From contig JAUXCJ010000013.1 in the NCBI GenBank assembly GCA_030618965.1, positions 1 to 9,383 of the forward strand: a stretch of 9,383 nucleotides of DNA, read 5' to 3'. Under the pieces are notes generated by a model. The model made no database searches. It was given only the letters and a program-made list of their open reading frames with translations, and was not told where the DNA came from. Below, one piece after another: positions 4,754-9,383 of this stretch (position 1 is the stretch's first letter; every line of letters begins with the position of its first letter). The translations under genes and the position numbers were made by a program. The stretch is from Thiomargarita sp. GTDB taxonomy: Bacteria > Pseudomonadota > Gammaproteobacteria > Beggiatoales > Beggiatoaceae.

Positions 4754-6103
4754 TTGATTGAGGCTGCGGTTGAGCAATTAGGACAATTGCCGAGTATAAC
4801 GCCAGAATATAGTCAGGTATCTATAAAGATAGGTTGTGCATTGTCTTCGACGGGAAAATTGGAAAATGCTGAGCGTTTATTCCTCCAAGCAATTGAAAAA
4901 GCTCAAAATAATGAAGATAAGGCGCTGGCTTATTTTAATGTTTTTCAGGTGCGGTGGCGCAAGGGGTTTGCAGAAGTCAACGTATCTGCGAAAGAGCAGT
5001 ATTATGCCAAAGCCTTATCGGCTTTACAGAAAGCGATAGAACTTTCAAACGGACGCTATGCTTTACATGATATCAATACCGGTTATTATCCGATTAAAAA
5101 AATGTTAGGTGCAGGAGGCATGGGTTGTGCCTTCTTGTGCGAAAACCATAATTATTTGATAAAAGGACATAAATTGGTTGTTATCAAGTGTTTTTGGGAA
5201 AATATCGCGGGTTCTCTTGAGACAGTGTTTAAAGAACCCCTAGCCTTGGACAAAATCGCAGGTGATTTAGTACCCAAGCCGTTAGATTATGGTTATGCGG
5301 ATAATGTCAATAAAAAACAGCCCTACTTTGTGACGGAATATGTTGAAGCAGCCATAGATGGCGAGGCATATTTAGAAAAATACGGCCCGCTGGATTTGAA
5401 AAACGGCTTAATGGTAGCTTTACAAATTGCTGAAGGTTTACGACGCGCCCATGAAGTGGGGATTTACCATCTGGACTTAAAGCCAGCAAATCTGTTGCTA
5501 AAACGGACGAATTGGGGGATAGCGGTAAAAATCATTGATTTTGGTTTGTCTCGCGTGACGACTTCTTTGCGGGATGTGGCAATTAAGCGGAGTCAATCGG
5601 GAAAGTCGGTATTTGAGCAAGCGGTGTTTGGCACTTTGGAATATGCGCCGCCGGAGCAACGGGGTTATGCGCGGCAGTTTGGCGATCCGAGTGCGAGAAG
5701 CGATATTTTTGCATTTGGGAAAACTATGTATCGTTTGCTGACAGGGGAAATTCCATTTGCTGTGGAGCAAGAACTGTTAGAACATGCGCCGGAGTGGTAT
5801 CAATTACTATGTGATTGTGTGAGACAAAATCCCGAAAAACGGCCAGAATCGGTGCAAGTGCTTGTTAGTAGTTTGAAAGGTATTGAAGACGCTCCGAAAA
5901 TAGCTGAACGTAAAGCAGAAGAACAGGAGCAACTCAGAAAGGCAAAATTAGCGAGAGAAATGGCTGAGCATCAAGCGGAAGAAGAGCGGCTCAAAAAGAA
6001 AAGAAATCCGATTTTTTTAAAAAATCGGATTTCTCGCTACGAGCAAAATGGTAAAATATTTCTGCGTACCTACTTAGTAAAGAAAAGTAATATGACTATC
6101 TAG
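4754..6103 (+). CDS. TPR-containing serine/threonine protein kinase (Hanks type), probably truncated at both ends
   Basis: Numbered from TTG 4754, residues 15-95 form TPR-like helices (GCALSSTGKLENAERLFLQA, AKALSALQKAIEL). The kinase domain follows: glycine loop LGAGGMG (118-124), Lys145 in VVIK, Glu161 in FKEP, catalytic loop HLDLKPAN (239-246, with Leu for the usual Arg of HRD), DFG (262-264), APPE (298-301), SDIFAFG (316-322) and Arg363. All residues needed for phosphotransfer are present. Residues 382-417 are a charged coiled coil. The last ~30 residues derive from a palindrome and apparently unselected sequence. The frame is open from 4697 and RDEFTQFDNDSQQ upstream of the TTG looks coding, so the natural start lies in the preceding frame. 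No transmembrane segment is visible; it probably acts in the cytosol. The substrate is unknown. Confidence 0.85.
   Translation: MIEAAVEQLGQLPSITPEYSQVSIKIGCALSSTGKLENAERLFLQAIEKAQNNEDKALAYFNVFQVRWRKGFAEVNVSAKEQYYAKALSALQKAIELSNGRYALHDINTGYYPIKKMLGAGGMGCAFLCENHNYLIKGHKLVVIKCFWENIAGSLETVFKEPLALDKIAGDLVPKPLDYGYADNVNKKQPYFVTEYVEAAIDGEAYLEKYGPLDLKNGLMVALQIAEGLRRAHEVGIYHLDLKPANLLLKRTNWGIAVKIIDFGLSRVTTSLRDVAIKRSQSGKSVFEQAVFGTLEYAPPEQRGYARQFGDPSARSDIFAFGKTMYRLLTGEIPFAVEQELLEHAPEWYQLLCDCVRQNPEKRPESVQVLVSSLKGIEDAPKIAERKAEEQEQLRKAKLAREMAEHQAEEERLKKKRNPIFLKNRISRYEQNGKIFLRTYLVKKSNMTI
6002..6034. repeat. 33-bp perfect palindrome within the kinase 3' end
   Basis: The left arm AGAAATCCGATTTTTT (6002-6017) and right arm AAAAAATCGGATTTCT (6019-6034) are exact reverse complements around one T. 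It is translated in the kinase frame as part of KKRNPIFLKNRIS, directly after the charged coiled coil. It has the same size, the same AGA...TCT ends and the same T-run/A-run centre as the palindrome at 3219-3251. Confidence 0.92.
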
Positions 6104-6198
6104 GTTAGCTCGCCTTGCTTTCCTACTACTAATTACTGCACATCTCTTTTTTGATTTACTACTGCTTTTTGGGTGGCTGGCGGCTGTTTGTTTAAAAT
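6104..6198. other. Short spacer without a recognisable feature
   Basis: The stretch between the kinase stop and the small inverted-repeat element contains no convincing gene or hairpin. It may be decayed kinase sequence, since kinases of this style often carry a further C-terminal domain after the coiled coil, but I cannot recognise one in any frame. Confidence 0.3.
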
Positions 6199-6289
6199 AT
6201 AACTACAGGGATTGCAGTACAGAAAGGATAAAAAACCGCTCGGCTTAGATTTTGCCTTATCCATTTTTAAATGCAATCTGTGTAGTTAT
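6199..6289. repeat. 91-bp element bounded by 18-bp imperfect inverted repeats
   Basis: ATAACTACAGGGATTGCA (6199-6216) and TGCAATCTGTGTAGTTAT (6272-6289) pair at 16 of 18 positions. The interior has a second short inverted pair, GGATAA at 6227-6232 and TTATCC at 6257-6262. It contains no reading frame. The layout fits a very small non-autonomous element or a large hairpin directly upstream of the toxin-antitoxin pair. It may shield the pair from kinase transcription or house its promoter; no target duplication was clear. Confidence 0.55.
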
Positions 6290-6311
6290 TTTATCTAATT
6301 CTCAAAAAATC

Positions 6312-6316
6312 AGGAG
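6312..6316 (+). promoter_or_regulatory. Ribosome-binding site of the antitoxin gene
   Basis: AGGAG lies 8 nt before ATG 6325, a strong Shine-Dalgarno that fixes the start of the antitoxin gene. Confidence 0.8.
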
Positions 6317-6324
6317 TTATTACC

Positions 6325-6594
6325 ATGAATAATTCAGTGACTGCTATCTATGAAAATGGTATTTTGCGCCCTCTTGCACCCCTCAATTTACCTGAACATA
6401 TTCAAGTACAAATTACCATACAACAATTTGATAAACCCAAAATACTATCTATATCAAGTAATCCTAAGCCGACAATGGTTGAACTTTGGTCAGATTTAGA
6501 CAAAATTAATTTGCTTGAACCAGACTTTGAACTTCCAACACGTAAAGATCGCCCTAACCCAATTTTGGAGATGTCGGATGAATTTTTTGTTTGA
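6325..6594 (+). CDS. AF2212-like (DUF104) family antitoxin
   Basis: This 89-residue protein opens with VTAIYENGILRPLAPLNLPE followed by HIQVQITIQ, the typical short beta-rich module of AF2212-like antitoxins (T.EAIYENGVLKPL..L.LPEG..V.V.I). The second half (about 45-89: MVELWSDLDKINLLEPDFEL, TRKDRPNP) would be the toxin-wrapping tail. It overlaps the PIN-domain gene by 17 nt, the normal antitoxin-first order of VapBC-like pairs. Such antitoxins bind and block the PIN nuclease and often contribute to operon autorepression. The frame is intact and well expressed by its Shine-Dalgarno. Identification is by motif. Confidence 0.85.
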   Translation: MNNSVTAIYENGILRPLAPLNLPEHIQVQITIQQFDKPKILSISSNPKPTMVELWSDLDKINLLEPDFELPTRKDRPNPILEMSDEFFV

Positions 6595-7033
6595 TAGCAA
6601 TGTTGTCAGTGAGGCTATGAAAAGTAAGCCAAATTTACAAGTCAGGCAATTGATTGATAAACAAACTCCAGTTTTTATGAGTGTGGTTAGTGTTGAAGAA
6701 ATTTACTATGGCTTAAGTTATAAAGATGCTCGCAAGAAATGGGCTTGGTTTGAAAATTTTGTCCAATCTTGCTGTGAGATTTTACCTGTGACAACAGAAA
6801 TTGCTCAACAATGTGGGATTTTGCGAGGGCGATTTCGTCAACAAGGGATTACTCGCTCACAAGCAGATTTATTGATTGGTGCAACTGCATTACGACACAA
6901 TCTGATACCTATATTTGGACTTAGCTTGCTCATCTCAGTTTGTTCTATTATAATCAGCCAACCACTCGTAGCGGCCAGTTTCAATTGTGCCAAAGCTCGC
7001 ATGGTTGTTGACAAGTTGTCACACGGCAACTGA
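6578..7033 (+). CDS. vapC: PIN-domain toxin (VapC-like) with foreign C-terminus
   Basis: The start is ATG 6578 with GGAG at 6567-6570 (7-nt spacing), inside the antitoxin gene; the open frame extends further upstream but without support. Of 151 residues, 1-110 are a PIN nuclease: D6 in FLFDSNVVSE, E40 in SVVSVEEIYYGL and D97 in ITRSQADLLIGATALRHN provide three of the acidic metal ligands. A normal VapC continues with a strand like LTLVTRN..DF containing the last acidic residue. Here residues 112-151 read FGLSLLISVCSIIISQPLVA then ASFNCAKARMVVDKL, which looks like a signal peptide plus the start of an exported protein. The toxin is therefore probably truncated and chimeric, with doubtful activity. 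Confidence 0.8.
   Translation: MNFLFDSNVVSEAMKSKPNLQVRQLIDKQTPVFMSVVSVEEIYYGLSYKDARKKWAWFENFVQSCCEILPVTTEIAQQCGILRGRFRQQGITRSQADLLIGATALRHNLIPIFGLSLLISVCSIIISQPLVAASFNCAKARMVVDKLSHGN
6911..7033 (+). pseudogene. N-terminal fragment of an exported protein fused to the PIN gene
   Basis: The last ~40 codons of the PIN reading frame read as a hydrophobic signal peptide (GLSLLISVCSIIISQPLVAA) followed by SFNCAKARMVVDKLSHGN. The pattern SFdCAKA...VEKLIC is characteristic of the N-terminus of exported proteins related to LprI/DUF1311. The fragment stops at TGA 7031-7033 shortly after KLSHGN, where the family would continue (..GNPEL..LD). No further homologous sequence is evident before the next gene. 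The fusion point lies near 6908-6915. Confidence 0.5.
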
Positions 7034-7096
7034 TTTTAGATGGAGTTCGCATTGTTAGGTGTATGATATATTTATTTTAAACTGGGAAAATTAACT

Positions 7097-7447
7097 ATGA
7101 AATTCAAAAGATCTATGTTTCTTTCTGCGATTGTTTTAGGGAGTGGCTGCTTGCTTACGGTCCCTGCTATGGCAGATTATCATTGTTTTGGAAACAATCT
7201 TTCGGTGATTGTTTCTGGCTTTGGCTGGGATGCATCATACGAAGGTCATGCTAAGGCAGGGAAGATTTATATCGGTAGTAACAAAGTGTCTGACTACCAG
7301 CGAGGGAGCCACATCAACTGGAAGAATGGTGGATACAGATACAAAGTGCTAATTTATCGGGACGGAGAACCGTATCGGGTGCAGGTTTACAAACCGAATG
7401 GTAAGCGAATCGTGAATAAAAAATTGAGCTGTCGCTGGCAGGACTAA
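7097..7447 (+). CDS. Small secreted protein of unknown function
   Basis: This 116-residue protein has a classic Sec signal peptide (MKFKRSMFLSAIVLGSGCLL then TVPAMA|DY, cleavage after residue 26). The GSGC inside the signal is not a proper lipobox, so a signal peptidase I substrate is more likely. The mature ~90 residues are rich in Gly, Tyr, Lys and Arg and look all-beta. There is one Cys near each end of the mature domain (DYHCFG and LSCRWQD), likely forming one disulfide that closes the domain. The calculated charge is clearly basic. I recognise no family. The ribosome-binding site is weak (GGGA at 7084-7087). The gene stands alone, ending head-on with ftsY. Confidence 0.75.
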   Translation: MKFKRSMFLSAIVLGSGCLLTVPAMADYHCFGNNLSVIVSGFGWDASYEGHAKAGKIYIGSNKVSDYQRGSHINWKNGGYRYKVLIYRDGEPYRVQVYKPNGKRIVNKKLSCRWQD

Positions 7448-7450
7448 GCT

Positions 7451-7515
7451 AGGTAGGGTGGGTGAACGGGCGGCACGATATTTAATTTTGTTCCTACCCC
7501 CGCTTGCCCACCTAT
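7451..7515. terminator. Imperfect G/C-rich hairpin between convergent genes
   Basis: A G-rich stretch (7451-7473, TAGGGTGGGTGAACGGG) and a C-rich stretch (7494-7514, CCCCGCTTGCCCACCTA) can pair imperfectly across an AT-rich loop. It lies between the small secreted protein gene (+) and ftsY (-), where a shared terminator is expected. The sequence resembles a degraded copy of the TAGGTGGGCAA-type repeat seen at 3118-3145. Confidence 0.45.
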
Positions 7516-7523
7516 ATCAGATT

Positions 7524-8510
7524 TTACTGACTCGACAAGGCTTCGACAAAACTAGCAGCTTCAAAACGCCGCAAGTCATCAACTTGTTCTCCAACACCGA
7601 TAAAGCGAATTGGTAGCCCAGTTTGTTTGGCTACCGCAAAGAGAATCCCCCCCTTGGCAGTTCCATCCAATTTAGTCACCGTTAAACCTGTTAGCCCTAT
7701 CGCTTGATGAAATTCTTTCACTTGGACAAGGGCATTTTGACCAATGCCGGCATCAATAATTAACATTGTTTCATGAGGCGCAGCGGCATCAATTTTTTTC
7801 ATAACTCGCTTTACCTTTTTTAATTCTTCCATCAGATTCCCTTGCGTATGTAAACGTCCTGCGGTATCTGCAAGAAGTACATCAATTCCTCGTGCCTTCG
7901 CTGCCTGTAAAGCATCAAAAATGACTGAAGCAGAATCAGCTCTCTTATCTTGAGCAATCACAGCTACATTATTACGCTCGCCCCAGACTTTTAATTGTTC
8001 AACCGCAGCCGCACGAAAGGTATCACCGGCTGCCAGCATCACAGAACGCCCTTCGGCTTGAAAGCGTTTAGCAAGTTTACCAATTGTCGTAGTTTTCCCC
8101 GCCCCATTAACACCTACCATTAAAATTACAAAAGGTTTTTTAGTGTCATTGTCTAAAATTAAAGGCTGCTCAACAGGCTGCAAAATTGCTTGCATATTTT
8201 CGCGCAAAGCCTGAAATAAGGCTTCAGAATCTTTAAGCTGTTTACGTTCAAGACGTTGATTTAAATCATTCATCAAGGCTTGTGTGGCTTCAACACCTAC
8301 ATCGGCAGTAAGTAATAAAGTTTCAATTTCTTCAAGCAAATCATCATCTATAACTTTCTTGCCGAGTAATAAATTGCCTAATCCTTCGGTAAAATTTTCA
8401 CGAGTACGGCTTAAACCTTGCTTTAAGCGAGAAAACAAGCCTTTTTTAGTCGTTTGCGTGCTCTCTTGCGTGTTCTCTTCTTTTGAGTTTTTTTTGTTAA
8501 AACCAAACAT
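7524..8510 (-). CDS. ftsY: Signal recognition particle receptor FtsY
   Basis: The start is chosen at ATG 8510 (MFGFNKKN), giving 328 residues; a GTG ten codons upstream would include an intergenic hairpin. A short charged N-terminal region (about 1-25) replaces the long acidic A domain of E. coli FtsY. The N domain (about 26-120) is followed by the G domain: GVNGAGKT (133-140), DTFRAA (163-168), DTAGRL (215-220), DAGIGQNA (253-260) and TKLDGTAKGG (279-288). The GTPase binds the SRP-ribosome complex through Ffh and docks it at the Sec translocon on the inner membrane. In SRP GTPases the DA.tGQ motif usually carries Thr where this one has Ile255. The gene follows lolB rather than preceding ftsEX. 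Confidence 0.97.
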   Translation of the reverse strand: MFGFNKKNSKEENTQESTQTTKKGLFSRLKQGLSRTRENFTEGLGNLLLGKKVIDDDLLEEIETLLLTADVGVEATQALMNDLNQRLERKQLKDSEALFQALRENMQAILQPVEQPLILDNDTKKPFVILMVGVNGAGKTTTIGKLAKRFQAEGRSVMLAAGDTFRAAAVEQLKVWGERNNVAVIAQDKRADSASVIFDALQAAKARGIDVLLADTAGRLHTQGNLMEELKKVKRVMKKIDAAAPHETMLIIDAGIGQNALVQVKEFHQAIGLTGLTVTKLDGTAKGGILFAVAKQTGLPIRFIGVGEQVDDLRRFEAASFVEALSSQ

Positions 8511-8531
8511 TGCTATTATTCTTATCAGGAG

Positions 8532-8551
8532 GGCAACCACAGGGGGTTGCC
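8532..8551 (-). promoter_or_regulatory. Hairpin in the lolB-ftsY gap
   Basis: GGCAACC (8532-8538) and GGTTGCC (8545-8551) form a perfect 7-bp stem with a 6-nt loop, 22-41 nt upstream of the ftsY start. There is no T-tract, so it is not a classical terminator. It may be an mRNA processing or stability element that sets ftsY expression relative to lolB, or a small palindromic repeat. Confidence 0.4.
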
Positions 8552-8567
8552 ATATTGGGTTTATTTT

Positions 8568-9140
8568 TCATAAGGATTGACCAAGAAGCTTTATATCCCA
8601 GTGCGAAATGGCTATTTTAAGCTTAAATCGCGTATTCTCAATTACGATTTTTTTGGGTAAATAAACTCCCTGTACTTTAATATAGCTGCCATATTTTATT
8701 CGCCAATTAGCTTGCCGTAAGTGCTGTAACTGGCCCGCTTCGTTGAGAGTATATGATTCAGGAGCAGAATTGGGGTCAGGGAAACCTCTAATCCAAGCTT
8801 GTAAATGACTCAGGGGAATTTCTAGCTTCAACACTTTCAAAATTAAAGCATCAGGATCGGGAGCCTCAAAGGTTTTATGATCGGCAGTACGCATCATAAC
8901 CCCATTATTGTTTCCGTTAAGCAATAAAGCACCTTGTCCGGTGGGAGCATTCAAACGTATTTGATAAGCTGTACCTTGCTGACGCCAATAAATCTTAGCA
9001 ATCCAACTATCATGTCCGGTTAAAATAGCAATGCGACCAGTTAAACGCCATGAATCAAGCTGGCTTGCTGGCGTTGGCGGCAAGGGTGGCAATTGGGCAC
9101 AACCCGATAATAGTAGTAGCAATAGAAAGAAATACCTCAT
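8568..9140 (-). CDS. lolB: Outer-membrane lipoprotein receptor LolB
   Basis: This 190-residue lipoprotein precursor has lipobox LSGC with the acylated Cys at residue 14; Ala follows at +2, which allows outer-membrane sorting. LolB accepts lipoproteins from the periplasmic carrier LolA and inserts them into the inner leaflet of the outer membrane. Family hallmarks are SWRLTGRIAI, KIYWRQQGTAYQIRL then NAPTGQGALLL, the LQAWIRGFPDPNS segment, QANWRIKYGSY and LPKKIVIENTRFKLKIAISH W. Length and domain order are normal. The start has AGGAAATTAAGG just upstream. The gap to the TPR gene upstream is 13 nt, so the two are probably co-transcribed, and ftsY follows 57 nt downstream. Confidence 0.95.
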   Translation of the reverse strand: MRYFFLLLLLLSGCAQLPPLPPTPASQLDSWRLTGRIAILTGHDSWIAKIYWRQQGTAYQIRLNAPTGQGALLLNGNNNGVMMRTADHKTFEAPDPDALILKVLKLEIPLSHLQAWIRGFPDPNSAPESYTLNEAGQLQHLRQANWRIKYGSYIKVQGVYLPKKIVIENTRFKLKIAISHWDIKLLGQSL

Positions 9141-9153
9141 GCCTTAATTTCCT

Positions 9154-9383
9154 TCATTTATCTTGAATTTTTTGCAAAAAACGTCCGATTGTATCAAGCA
9201 ATTTTTCGTCATTAGGAAAGGCTTCAACTGCTTGTTTCCATATGTTTTTAGCCGCTTCTTTATCACCAGTATTCCATAAAACTTCACCTAAATGCGCTGC
9301 TATCTCAGGATCATTTTGTTGGGTAAGTGCTTTACGCAAATATGAAATTGCTTGAGCAGGTTTGCCCAGTTTATATAATACCC
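9154..9383 (-). CDS. TPR protein, C-terminal part (5' end outside window)
   Basis: The minus-strand frame is open to the window edge and ends at TGA 9156-9154, giving 76 residues. It is made of tetratricopeptide repeats: KLGKPAQAISYLRKAL, NDPEIAAHLGEVLWNTGDKE then AAKNIWKQAVEAFPND, ending in a capping helix LLDTIGRFLQKIQDK. The GE.LW..GD...A...W..A...P......L motif is that of the TPR lipoprotein or periplasmic protein commonly encoded immediately before lolB in gammaproteobacteria. The internal TTG at 9339 is not a real start, as repeat sequence continues upstream to the edge. Its exact role is unknown; TPRs mediate protein contacts. Confidence 0.9.
   Translation of the reverse strand, partial: VLYKLGKPAQAISYLRKALTQQNDPEIAAHLGEVLWNTGDKEAAKNIWKQAVEAFPNDEKLLDTIGRFLQKIQDK

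Noticed and set aside
4836..5770. Frames at 4836-5039 (+), 5307-5489 (-) and 5498-5770 (-)
   Set aside because: They overlap the TPR-kinase coding sequence, whose motifs fix the true frame.
7052..7078. Promoter TTGTTA/TATTTT before the small secreted protein gene
   Set aside because: The spacing is about 15 bp and the start would fall on the ribosome-binding site, so the match is no better than expected in AT-rich DNA.
8284..8580. 98-codon plus-strand frame
   Set aside because: It is antisense to the N-terminal part of ftsY and is a shadow.

Overview
The window looks like an AT-rich, repeat-laden stretch of a gammaproteobacterial chromosome, most like the filamentous sulfur bacteria (Beggiatoa/Thiomargarita/Thioploca type, Thiotrichales). 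The evidence for this placement is a TPR protein-lolB-ftsY block of gammaproteobacterial type, a TPR plus Ser/Thr-kinase protein of a style I associate with that group, caspase-like remnants, two small toxin-antitoxin modules, and many short palindromic or MITE-like repeats between and inside genes. The placement is inference from gene style, not from a marker gene search.

Layout. Positions 1-479 hold the end of a BrnT toxin and a complete BrnA antitoxin (+). Positions 480-2350 are mostly gene debris and spacer: a doubtful hydrophobic ORF (-), a decayed caspase-like fragment with internal stops (-), an unidentified C-terminal fragment (+), the last ~66 codons of a glycogen phosphorylase (+), a 21-bp direct repeat linking the last two fragments, a perfect 25-bp inverted repeat and an AT-rich spacer. 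Positions 2320-3053 carry a putative promoter, a long leader with six small hairpins, and a secreted cysteine-rich protein (+). Positions 3234-4457 (-) carry a putative secreted AMIN-like protein and an M23-type peptidase, now separated by a ~188-bp MITE. Positions 4504-6103 (+) carry a TPR/Ser-Thr kinase reading frame broken by a frameshift and apparently cut short by a palindrome. Positions 6199-7033 (+) hold a small inverted-repeat element and an AF2212-like antitoxin/PIN toxin pair, the toxin having an aberrant C-terminus. Positions 7097-7447 (+) encode a small secreted protein. Positions 7524-9383 (-) are the conserved housekeeping part: partial TPR protein, then lolB, then ftsY.

How it fits together. 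The right end is a normal co-directional set for envelope biogenesis: lipoprotein localisation and SRP-dependent membrane targeting. The rest is an accessory region shaped by repeats and gene decay. The clearest signal is the MITE at 3813-4000. Removing it together with one target-site copy restores an ATGA stop/start overlap between the upstream secreted protein and the M23 gene, so the repeat appears to have split a translationally coupled operon. Two 33-bp perfect palindromes of the same design each supply C-terminal codons to a gene (M23 peptidase and kinase). The PIN toxin appears to be fused to the signal peptide of an unrelated secreted protein. These are chimeras and fragments rather than a clearly new intact system. 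The best candidates for novelty are the hairpin leader with its cysteine-rich secreted product and the AMIN-like/M23 pair.
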